A stretch of 64,000 nucleotides of DNA from DASXHZ01 sp036488085 (lineage in GTDB: Bacteria > Acidobacteriota > Thermoanaerobaculia > Gp7-AA8): the NCBI GenBank assembly GCA_036488085.1, contig DASXHZ010000059.1, positions 26,783 through 90,782 on the forward strand, in the 5' to 3' direction. Both the position numbers and the translations under genes were made by a program. Position 1 is the stretch's first letter; each line of letters begins with the position of its first letter. The notes under the pieces are model-generated. The model was not told the origin of the DNA, made no database searches, and saw only the letters and a list, made by a program, of their open reading frames with translations. Shown here in pieces: positions 1-6,923 of this stretch.

Positions 1-1470
1 CCGCGCGGCGGACGGTTCGTCCTGCTCGTGGTCTTCATCTCTTGCCTCTTCGCGCTGGGCGACCATACGCCGCTGCTGCGCTTCCTCTACGACCACCACG
101 TCCTCACCTCGCTCCGCTATCCGGAGAAGTTCGCGATGATGGGGATCTTCGCGCTGATCCTCTTCTCGTCGCAGATGCTGCAGCGGATGCTGGACGGCGA
201 CGACGACGTGCGCGAGGGGACGACCGGCTTCGTTGCCGCGGTCTTCGCGGTCGCTCTGCTGGTCGTCGTCGCTGGCTTCACGCCGTACTTTGCGAAAGCG
301 ATGACGAAGATCTGGGCGCTGACGCCGGGCAGCAACGCGAACTTCATCATCCAGACGTCGCGGATCGACTGGGCGCTCGCCGCGGCGCGAGCGGCCGGCG
401 CGATCGCGCTGCTCCTGACGGTTCGAACAAAGCGCAGGAACGTTTGGCTCGCGGCGCTCGCAATCTACATGCTCGCGGACATCCTGCCCATCGCGGAGGA
501 GATCAATCCGAGACAGCCGAGGAAATTCTTTCAGCCGCCGCCGTTCGCGGCCCAGTTTCCGAAGGACCGCCTGGATTATCGCGTCTTCCACGAGTGCGAC
601 TGGTACGGCCAGGAAGAGATCGCGAAGAAGTTCTTCTCGACCGCCTCGGGCGTCTACTGGGTCGTTCGCAACGGCCTCTTTCCGATGACTCCGGCGGGAG
701 CCGGCATCCAGACGGTGCTGGAACGCGACTACGACAAGACCGACCTCCTGCCGACCATCGACCTCGTCGACTGCATCTGGGACGTGAAGCGCTCGGGCCG
801 CGCCGACTGGTGGGTGCCGTTCATGGCGATGTCGAACGCGTGGTATCGCGTCGAGTACAACGTCTTCGAGCGGGAGAAGACGCGCAACAAGAACGACTGG
901 ACGCGGTCGTTGCCGTCGCGCGTCACGCCGGCGCCCCGCTATCCCCGCTACTACTTCGCCGATCAGATCGTACCGGTGAAAGACCGGAACGACCTCGTGA
1001 AGAAACTGAGCGGCGGCAACTACTCCGATCGCGTGGCGTTCATGAACCGGCCGACCTTCGTGCCGGGGCGCGGAGTCGTGATGCACGTGACGGAGTCGGC
1101 GAACGACGCAACCATCGACGTCGAGAGCTTCGGGCAGGGCTTTCTCGTCATGAGCATCACGCCGCACAAGTACTGGCACGTGACGATTGACGGCCTGCCG
1201 GTCACGCCCGTCGTGACGAACATCGCCTATCAAGGCGTCAACGTGTCGGCAGGCAAGCACCGCATCGTCATGGAGTACTCGAACCCGCTCGTGAAGATTG
1301 GGGGTGGGATCTCGCTGCTGACCGTGCTCTTGCTCGTGTTCACCGGCGTTCGGCCGGGACGCCGTGAAGACGAAGTGCCGGTGCCGCTCGATGCCTACGA
1401 GGAGCCCGTGCACGTCGTCGCCGACGCGGTCGGCACGCACCTCGAGCCGGCGGTGCCACCGGAGGAATGA
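1..1470 (+). CDS. YfhO-family membrane protein, C-terminal part (5' truncated)
   Basis: The frame is open from base 1, so the gene begins upstream; 489 residues are visible. Hydrophobic stretches lie near residues 7-18, 45-57, 75-95 and about 430-450. The early segment carries a DHTPLL and a RYPEKF motif, as in the lumenal loop of YfhO-type proteins (polytopic GT-C-like proteins implicated in cell-surface glycosylation). A large soluble region precedes a terminal membrane segment with the AGKHRIVMEYSNP block, which matches the characteristic YfhO tail (v.aG.h.v...Y.P). The stop overlaps the next start (ATGA), so the two are probably cotranscribed. Family assignment is from motif memory; the substrate is unknown. 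Confidence 0.7.
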   Translation, partial: PRGGRFVLLVVFISCLFALGDHTPLLRFLYDHHVLTSLRYPEKFAMMGIFALILFSSQMLQRMLDGDDDVREGTTGFVAAVFAVALLVVVAGFTPYFAKAMTKIWALTPGSNANFIIQTSRIDWALAAARAAGAIALLLTVRTKRRNVWLAALAIYMLADILPIAEEINPRQPRKFFQPPPFAAQFPKDRLDYRVFHECDWYGQEEIAKKFFSTASGVYWVVRNGLFPMTPAGAGIQTVLERDYDKTDLLPTIDLVDCIWDVKRSGRADWWVPFMAMSNAWYRVEYNVFEREKTRNKNDWTRSLPSRVTPAPRYPRYYFADQIVPVKDRNDLVKKLSGGNYSDRVAFMNRPTFVPGRGVVMHVTESANDATIDVESFGQGFLVMSITPHKYWHVTIDGLPVTPVVTNIAYQGVNVSAGKHRIVMEYSNPLVKIGGGISLLTVLLLVFTGVRPGRREDEVPVPLDAYEEPVHVVADAVGTHLEPAVPPEE

Positions 1471-2867
1471 TGACGTCGTCGCGAGCCCGCGAACGGGTCA
1501 TCGCATTGGTGGTCATCGCGACGATCGCGGCCGCCGCGGTCGCAACGTGGCTGTACAGCAACCGGATGCGCCGCGATCGGGATGCGATGCTCTACATCCC
1601 GAAATCGTCTCCCGTCACCCCTTCGACCCTCCTGCTCGAACAGTACGTGAGAATCAAGACCGTCAACCCTCCCGGCAGCGAGATCGACGGAGCTCGTTTC
1701 CTCGCGCAACGGCTCGCGGAGGTCGGCGTGAAGGCGGAGATCATGGAAGCGGCGCCAGGACGCGCGAGTCTCTACGCCAGGATCAAGGGGAAGCGTCCGG
1801 GCGACGCGCTGATGCTTCTCAATCACATCGACGTCGTGCCGCCGACGGGGAAGTGGGACCGCCCCCCCTTCTCCGGCTCGATCATGATCAACATGGTGTA
1901 CGGCCGCGGGACCGCCGACATGAAAGGCGTCGCGATCTGCGAGCTGCAGGCCTTCTGCGACATTGCTCGCAGCGGACGTGTGCCCGAACACGACCTCGTC
2001 TTTCTCGCCGTCGCCGACGAAGAGCGTGCCGGCGCCCTCGGCACACGCTGGCTCCTCGACCACCGGCCCGATGTCTTCGAGGGTGTCCGCTACGCAATCA
2101 ACGAAGGCGGCATCACGGAAATGGGCCGGGAGTCGATGGTCTACTTCGGCATCGAGACCGGATCGAAACAGATGGTCGATCTCGATCTGGCGGCCCCGTC
2201 GCGCGACAACCTTCTGGCGCTGCGCAGAACGCTGGAGCCGTACATCCAGCCGCGACAGACGATGCGAATCCTGCCGGCGGTGCGGGAGTTCTTCAGCGCC
2301 ATTGCGCCGACGCGCCGCGAGAACCGCGAGGTGCTGCAGGACATCGACGCCACCATGCGCCTCGAGAAAGGGTGGCTCATCCCGAGCAATTACGCCGAGA
2401 TGATGATGAACACGATGTGGATGTCGGGCGTCACGCCGGCGACTGGCGGCGGCTACAAGCTGCGCGTCCAGATGCGCAGCCTTCCGGACGAGGAGCCCGA
2501 CGCGCGGATGACGTGGCTCACGGGGATGGCGAAACCGTTCGGCGCGGTGATCGGTGAGGTCCGTCAGAAACAGGGACCCGCGCCTCCGTCCGCTTCCGAC
2601 ACAACGCTGTTTCGCCTGATCGCGTCGACAGCCACCCGGCAGTACCACGCCCCCGCCGGACCGGAGGTCCTCCCGTTCTCCACGACCGACTCGCGGTTCC
2701 TTCGCGCCTGCGGGATCGCGTGCTACGGCGTGCAACCCTTCCCGCTCGACTTTTTTCAGTCGCTCGGGATCCACGGCCCCAACGAACGCGTGAGGGTGGA
2801 CTGGTTCGAACAGGGTGTGACGTTCACACGCGAAATCGTTCGAAGATGGGCATTCGAGACGCCCTGA
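1467..2867 (+). CDS. M20-family metallopeptidase, membrane anchored
   Basis: 466 residues. A single N-terminal membrane anchor (about residues 11-29) is followed by an M20 zinc-peptidase fold. Metal ligands and catalytic residues are visible: H120-x-D122 (LLNHIDVV), the bridging D151 in GRGTADMKG, and the general-base pair E185-E186 in ADEE. A distal His expected in the last third lies in the SLGIHGPNE region. It probably cleaves small peptides or N-acyl amino acids in the periplasm; specificity cannot be read from sequence. The ATG overlaps the upstream stop by four bases. A hairpin followed by four T's begins 28 bases after the stop. Confidence 0.9.
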   Translation: MMTSSRARERVIALVVIATIAAAAVATWLYSNRMRRDRDAMLYIPKSSPVTPSTLLLEQYVRIKTVNPPGSEIDGARFLAQRLAEVGVKAEIMEAAPGRASLYARIKGKRPGDALMLLNHIDVVPPTGKWDRPPFSGSIMINMVYGRGTADMKGVAICELQAFCDIARSGRVPEHDLVFLAVADEERAGALGTRWLLDHRPDVFEGVRYAINEGGITEMGRESMVYFGIETGSKQMVDLDLAAPSRDNLLALRRTLEPYIQPRQTMRILPAVREFFSAIAPTRRENREVLQDIDATMRLEKGWLIPSNYAEMMMNTMWMSGVTPATGGGYKLRVQMRSLPDEEPDARMTWLTGMAKPFGAVIGEVRQKQGPAPPSASDTTLFRLIASTATRQYHAPAGPEVLPFSTTDSRFLRACGIACYGVQPFPLDFFQSLGIHGPNERVRVDWFEQGVTFTREIVRRWAFETP

Positions 2868-2881
2868 CACTAATTGTCAGG
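2863..2881. promoter_or_regulatory. Perfect inverted repeat, possible activator site upstream of the pilin
   Basis: CCTGACA-CTAAT-TGTCAGG is a perfect 7-bp inverted repeat with a 5-base centre. It overlaps the stop codon of the M20 gene and lies about 130 bases upstream of the inferred pilin transcription start. PilR of Pseudomonas is described as binding TGTC-containing half-sites about 120 bp upstream of pilA, so this is a reasonable enhancer candidate. The link is inference. Confidence 0.4.
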
Positions 2882-2894
2882 AACCTCGTAAAAG

Positions 2895-2932
2895 AAGTGG
2901 CAGGAATGGGTGAAAATGACCCGCCACTTTTC
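2895..2932 (+). terminator. Possible terminator of the M20 peptidase gene
   Basis: AAGTGGC pairs with GCCACTT, and an inner GGGT pairs with ACCC, leaving a one-sided bulge (AGGAAT). Four T's follow the stem (2928-2931). The stem is modest, so termination strength is uncertain; the hairpin could equally mark an operator before the pilin. Confidence 0.4.
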
Positions 2933-2976
2933 AGCCAAATCACACACCTGTAGTCATTTACTTCCAGACACGGGCG

Positions 2977-2991
2977 CGGCATGTCGCTTGC
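2977..2991 (+). promoter_or_regulatory. Candidate sigma-54 (-24/-12) promoter of the pilin gene
   Basis: CGGCATGTCGCTTGC has GG (2978-2979) and GC (2990-2991) separated by exactly ten bases, and agrees with TGGCACGNNNNTTGC at most fixed positions. Transcription would start near 3002, just ahead of the AGGAGG ribosome site at 3009-3014. RpoN control of major pilin genes is established in Pseudomonas, Geobacter and Myxococcus. Confidence 0.55.
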
Positions 2992-3020
2992 GCTTGAGGC
3001 GTCCGTCTAGGAGGACGTGA

Positions 3021-3518
3021 ATGACAAAGAAACAAGAAGGCTTCACCCTAATCGAGCTGCTGATCGTCGTGGCGATCATCGGCATCCTCGCGGCCATCGC
3101 GATCCCGAACCTGCTCACCGCCATGCAGCGGTCGAAGCAGAAGAGATCGATGGCTGACATCCGTTCGATCGCGACGGCGTGGGAAGCGCGCGCGACGGAC
3201 ATGAACAACTACGGTGCGGCCGGCGGCCAGTCGACGATCAGCTTCGGCAACGGCGGCGTCACCTACAGCTCGATGGTGGGCAAACTGACGCCGACCTACA
3301 TCAAGTCGCTCCCGAAGAACGACGGATGGGGCGACCCGTACGACTACGTCGCTCAGTCGAACAATCAGATTTACGGCATCCGCTCGCTCGGCAAGGACAA
3401 CGCCGCCAGCAACAGCAGCACGTACACCTCGGGCACGCAGACGAACGCCTTCGACTGCGACGTCGTTTACTCGATGGGCTCGTTCGTGCAGTGGCCGGAA
3501 GGTATGCAGACCCAGTAA
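3021..3518 (+). CDS. Type IV pilin / GspG-like pseudopilin
   Basis: 165 residues. The prepilin signature is textbook: a six-residue basic leader, cleavage after G7, F8 as the methylated residue, E12 at the conserved Glu+5 position, then a hydrophobic helix (FTLIELLIVVAIIGILAAIA). The globular head contains LTPTYIKSLPKNDGWGDPYDY, which resembles the GspG/minor-pilin head, and a Ser/Thr/Asn-rich tail. It is processed by a prepilin peptidase (not in the window) and assembled as a pilus or pseudopilus subunit. It is monocistronic: its own candidate sigma-54 promoter, a strong AGGAGG site six bases before the ATG, and a strong terminator after it. pilT lies nearby on the opposite strand. Confidence 0.9.
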   Translation: MTKKQEGFTLIELLIVVAIIGILAAIAIPNLLTAMQRSKQKRSMADIRSIATAWEARATDMNNYGAAGGQSTISFGNGGVTYSSMVGKLTPTYIKSLPKNDGWGDPYDYVAQSNNQIYGIRSLGKDNAASNSSTYTSGTQTNAFDCDVVYSMGSFVQWPEGMQTQ

Positions 3519-3542
3519 GAGCTGCTTCGGCAGGTCTTTGGA

Positions 3543-3570
3543 AGGCGCGCCGATGGCGCGCCTTTTTTTT
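3543..3570 (+). terminator. Rho-independent terminator of the pilin gene
   Basis: AGGCGCGCC-GAT-GGCGCGCCT forms a perfect 9-bp stem with a 3-base loop, followed by an uninterrupted T run to 3570. The last T's also form part of the TAA stop of the convergent zinc-ribbon gene. Confidence 0.93.
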
Positions 3571-4189
3571 ATGCGTGAACGGATCCGGCGACGGCGCCCA
3601 CCTGGGCGTACAGCCGCTCGTGATAGCCGTGAGCGTCGCGGTAGATCTGCGAGAACTGAGGCAGGTCCTTCGTCGCGACGACGAGATTGACGCCGTACAG
3701 GAACGCGGCGTTGCCGTCGAGCGTACGCAAGCCCTCCGCCACCAGCACCATGAACGTCTTGCGGCGGTCGGCGGGCAACAACGAGATGATCGGCGCGAAG
3801 TCCTGCAGCGGCGGCGGCGTCATCTGCGCCGGATGGATGACGATGACCTGCGGAGACTCCTGGTTGAAGAAATCGCGCGCTGACTGCGCCGTCGCGAAGT
3901 AGAGCGGCATGAAGCCGATCAGCTTGAGTGCCTGCCGCACCGCCGGCGAGTCGGCGCCGACGATGGCCGCCTTCGCGCCGAAGCCCTCGTCATCCGGATG
4001 GCTGGTGTCCGGCATCTCGGCCATCGCGGCTTCGGCCGGCGGAGCCGCGTCCGCACCCGGCAGGTTGCGGCGATCGACCGTCAGCTTCGTCTTGCAGACA
4101 GGACACGGGAACGTGACCTCTTTCATCGGAAGCTTCGTCTCGTCCAGCGAGAGCGGCTTCTGACATGACGTACAGATGATCTTGATCAT
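3569..4189 (-). CDS. Zinc-ribbon plus receiver-like domain protein
   Basis: 206 residues, starting at the ATG six bases beyond the pilT stop; a longer upstream reading would overlap pilT. The N terminus is a two-knuckle zinc ribbon (C6-xx-C9 and C29-xx-C32) like the MJ0042-type ribbons. After an Ala/Pro linker, residues about 75-200 look like a response-regulator fold without obvious phosphorylation chemistry: beta strands AAIVGAD, VIVIHP, TFMVLVAE and LVVAT alternate with helices, and the position expected to hold the phospho-acceptor Asp reads IHP. Linkage to pilT suggests a role in pilus or motility control. No function is assigned. Confidence 0.65.
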   Translation of the reverse strand: MIKIICTSCQKPLSLDETKLPMKEVTFPCPVCKTKLTVDRRNLPGADAAPPAEAAMAEMPDTSHPDDEGFGAKAAIVGADSPAVRQALKLIGFMPLYFATAQSARDFFNQESPQVIVIHPAQMTPPPLQDFAPIISLLPADRRKTFMVLVAEGLRTLDGNAAFLYGVNLVVATKDLPQFSQIYRDAHGYHERLYAQVGAVAGSVHA

Positions 4190-4194
4190 GGCGG

Positions 4195-5340
4195 CTACTC
4201 CAGCATCGAAAGCATGGAGCCTTCGTCCTCGGTTTTCGGAGCGCCTTCCGGCTCTTCGGTCAAACGAAGCGCCAGGTTGGTCGGGTTCGTCGCGTACGCG
4301 AGCGCGATCTCCTTCGAGATCACGCCGTGGTTCCACAGCTTCTCGATCTCGTCGTCGAACGTCTGCATGCCGTCGACGGAGCCGTCATGCATGGCGTCCG
4401 TGAGCGAGCGTCCGTCGGTCTCCCCCTTCAGCACGTAATCGCGCGTGCGCATGGTCGACTTCAGCACCTCCAGCGCCGCCACCCGCCCTCCGCCGATCTT
4501 CGGCAGAAGACGCTGCGAGATGACGTAGCGGAACGACTGCGAGAAACGGGTGCGGATCTGCGGCTCCTGGTCCTTGGGAAAGACGCCGATGATGCGGTCG
4601 ACGGTCTTCGCGGCGTCGATGGTGTGCAGCGTCGAGAGAACGAGGTGGCCGGTCTCGGCCGCTTCCATCGCGATCTCGATCGTCTCCACGTCGCGCATCT
4701 CGCCGATCAGGATGACCTTCGGCGCCTGGCGCAGCGCGGCGCGCAGGGCGAGCGCGAAGTTCTTCGTGTCGCTGCCGACCTCGCGCTGGTTCACGGTCGA
4801 CTTCAGGTGCTTGTGCATGTACTCGACGGGGTCTTCGACTGTGATGATGTGGTACGCGTGCTCCTGGTTGATCTGGTGGATCATCGCGGCGAGCGTCGTC
4901 GACTTGCCCGATCCGGTCGGTCCGGTGACGAGCACGATGCCGTTCTTCAACTTGCCGACGTTGTACAGCTCCGCGGGCATGCCGAGCGATTCGAGCGACG
5001 GGATTCCCTCGGGGATGACGCGCAGGACGATCGCATACGTCCCGCGCTGCGAGAAAATGTTGACCCGGAACCGGGTCTTCTGCGGGATCGAGTAGCTGAG
5101 GTCGACCGACCCGTTCGTCATCAGCGTCCGCGTCAGGTCGCGGTCGCCGCGCAGCATGTACATCACGATCATCTCGGTCTGAAAGGGCGTGAGCCGGGGG
5201 AGGCCGGGAAAGTTGACCGGTGTGAGCTGGCCGTCGATTTCGACCTGCGGCGGCCGTCCGACCGAGAAGTTGAGGTCGGACACGCGGTCGGACATCTTCA
5301 GCATCGCCTCGAGAATGGCGTCGAGATTGAAGTTCTTCAT
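4195..5340 (-). CDS. pilT: Type IV pilus retraction ATPase PilT
   Basis: 381 residues from the ATG that gives the canonical N terminus (MKNFNLDAILEAML); a longer frame upstream overlaps ruvX and is not used. Walker A GPTGSGKS is at 140-147, the Asp box around HIITVEDPVEY (164-173), Walker B VILIGEMRD (209-217) and the His box GHLVLSTLHT (231-240). These are the PilT/PilU signatures; the GEMRD sequence separates it from PilB/GspE, and no tetracysteine zinc motif is present. It is a hexameric cytoplasmic ATPase that depolymerises pili. It leads a two-gene operon with the zinc-ribbon protein and is divergent from ruvX, with about 50 bases between starts. Confidence 0.95.
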   Translation of the reverse strand: MKNFNLDAILEAMLKMSDRVSDLNFSVGRPPQVEIDGQLTPVNFPGLPRLTPFQTEMIVMYMLRGDRDLTRTLMTNGSVDLSYSIPQKTRFRVNIFSQRGTYAIVLRVIPEGIPSLESLGMPAELYNVGKLKNGIVLVTGPTGSGKSTTLAAMIHQINQEHAYHIITVEDPVEYMHKHLKSTVNQREVGSDTKNFALALRAALRQAPKVILIGEMRDVETIEIAMEAAETGHLVLSTLHTIDAAKTVDRIIGVFPKDQEPQIRTRFSQSFRYVISQRLLPKIGGGRVAALEVLKSTMRTRDYVLKGETDGRSLTDAMHDGSVDGMQTFDDEIEKLWNHGVISKEIALAYATNPTNLALRLTEEPEGAPKTEDEGSMLSMLE

Positions 5341-5375
5341 CGAGACCTCGGGTTCGCGAGATTGTACAGCGTCGA

Positions 5376-5381
5376 TAGAAT
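5376..5381 (+). promoter_or_regulatory. -10 element (TAGAAT) of ruvX, probably leaderless
   Basis: TAGAAT ends ten bases before the ATG at 5392, leaving essentially no room for a leader or Shine-Dalgarno site. The same TAGAAT-10-ATG arrangement recurs at lptD (59793-59798). Confidence 0.45.
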
Positions 5382-5391
5382 GCCCGGCCGG

Positions 5392-5799
5392 ATGTCCATC
5401 GTGGGAATCGATTTCGGCGCGCGCCGCATCGGCGTGGCGGTCAGCGACAGCGGCGTCGTCGCGACGCCGCACTCAGTTCTCCGCAACGAGGGGGACGTGA
5501 TCGAGAAGATCGCGCGCGTCGGCGGGGAGCTCGATGCCGATCTCTACGTGGTCGGCATCGCGCGGCGTGCAACGAGCAGCGCCGGGGAAGAGCGGTTCCG
5601 CAATTTTGCAGACGCGTTGCGGCAGAAAACCTGCAGAGCGGTCGTGCTCTGGGACGAAGCGCTCACCACCGTGGAAGCCGCCGAAAAGCTGCGGGCCGCT
5701 GGCCGTAGCCGCCGCGACGCCGAGCGCGAGATCGACATGCACGCCGCCGCCGTCATCCTGCAGTCTTACCTCGACGCGCAAGCGCGGAGGACGTCATAG
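5392..5799 (+). CDS. ruvX: Holliday junction resolvase-like RuvX (YqgF)
   Basis: 135 residues, normal for the family. The RNase H-like fold begins with MSIVGIDFGARRIGVAVSD, carrying the first catalytic Asp (D7). The conserved WDEALTTVEAA block and the terminal DMHAAAVILQSYL block with its Asp are present. The family processes pre-16S rRNA 5' ends and/or resolves junctions. I chose the ATG at 5392 rather than the one at 5380 because the latter lies inside the putative -10 box. The TAG stop overlaps the proposed mltG start, so the genes are coupled. Confidence 0.93.
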   Translation: MSIVGIDFGARRIGVAVSDSGVVATPHSVLRNEGDVIEKIARVGGELDADLYVVGIARRATSSAGEERFRNFADALRQKTCRAVVLWDEALTTVEAAEKLRAAGRSRRDAEREIDMHAAAVILQSYLDAQARRTS

Positions 5800-6866
5800 C
5801 CTCACGCCGAAAGTCACGCGGCGGCTGCGCGAAGTATCTCCACTCGCTGGGGACGATCGTCTTCTTCGCGCTGCTGTTCCTCGTCGCCGGCTCGTATTTC
5901 TTCTGGCGCGCGCTCACCTCTCCGTACAAGGGCTTCACGCAGCCGTCGAAGCTCGTCGAGGTCCACAAAGGGCTGCGCACGTCGACGATCCTGCGCCACC
6001 TGCAACAGGAAGGCGTCGTGCGCGACGAATACGTGCCGCTGATCTACATGAAGCTCGTGCGGCGCGGCGATTCGCTGAAGGCGGGGGTCTACGACTTCAG
6101 CAAACCGATGTCCGCCGCCGACGTGCTCGAGAAGCTGGTCCGCGGCGACGTCGTCTTCAAGAGCGTCACGGTGCGCGAAGGCCTCGACCGATTCGCCGTC
6201 GGACTCCTTTTCGCCGCGGACGGCCTGGGGAAGCCCGACGAGTGGGACAAAGCGACCGCCGATCCGGAATCGATCCGCGACATCGCGCCGGGCGCGAAAA
6301 CGCTCGAGGGCTACCTCTTCCCCGACAGCTACAAATTCAGCCCCGGCACGCCGGTGAAGACGATCGTCGCCGCGATGGTCGCGAATTTCCGGAAGCATTT
6401 CGGTCCCGAGATGGCGTTCATCACGACGGGGCTCGATGTGCACCAAACCGTGACGCTCGCATCGATCGTGGAGACGGAGGCTCAGCGGCCGGAAGAGCGG
6501 CCGGTGATCGCATCGGTGTACCTCAACCGGCTCCGCAAGCACATGCTCCTCGGCGCCGACCCTACCGTGATCTATGCGCTGAAGCTCGCGAATCGCTGGG
6601 ACGGCAACATCCGCAAGGCCGACCTGCAGATCGACTCGCCGTACAACACCTATCGCTTCCCCAACCTCCCGCCCGGGCCGATCGCGAACCCGGGTCTCGC
6701 CTCGTTGCGCGCCGCCGTGGCGCCCGCAAAATCGGACTTCCTCTACTTCGTCGCGCGCCACGACGGAACGCACGCGTTCGCCACGAACGTGAACGACCAC
6801 AACCGCAACGTGCAGATTTATCAGGTGCAGTGGTATAGAAATCAGCATCAGGCCGCTTCGAAATAA
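5796..6866 (+). CDS. mltG: Endolytic murein transglycosylase MltG, apparent AUA start
   Basis: 356 residues from the proposed start. It has a basic N terminus, one membrane helix (about 18-37), a LysM-like domain, and the YceG catalytic core: EGYLFPDSY and the catalytic Glu (about E226) in TLASIVETEA. It cleaves nascent glycan strands to end synthesis. No ATG, GTG or TTG occurs in frame between the upstream stop (5706) and the GTG at 6018. That GTG would delete the membrane helix and the start of the LysM domain. An ATA at 5796, overlapping the ruvX stop as ATAG, lies five bases after a GGAGG at 5786-5790. I therefore annotate an AUA start; a sequencing error (ATG read as ATA) is the simple alternative. 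Confidence 0.85.
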   Translation: MASRRKSRGGCAKYLHSLGTIVFFALLFLVAGSYFFWRALTSPYKGFTQPSKLVEVHKGLRTSTILRHLQQEGVVRDEYVPLIYMKLVRRGDSLKAGVYDFSKPMSAADVLEKLVRGDVVFKSVTVREGLDRFAVGLLFAADGLGKPDEWDKATADPESIRDIAPGAKTLEGYLFPDSYKFSPGTPVKTIVAAMVANFRKHFGPEMAFITTGLDVHQTVTLASIVETEAQRPEERPVIASVYLNRLRKHMLLGADPTVIYALKLANRWDGNIRKADLQIDSPYNTYRFPNLPPGPIANPGLASLRAAVAPAKSDFLYFVARHDGTHAFATNVNDHNRNVQIYQVQWYRNQHQAASK

Positions 6867-6923
6867 GCGGCGGCGTGATATTCTTTCCTACTCACAAATA
6901 ACTCAGAGAGGTCGGTCTCCGCC

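Noticed and set aside
4327..5391. Plus-strand frame running through pilT into ruvX
   Set aside because: The part before 5392 is antisense to pilT; the true ruvX start is near 5392.
6018..6866. Short MltG starting at GTG 6018
   Set aside because: It would lack the membrane helix and part of the LysM-like domain, although the upstream 74 codons are clearly coding.
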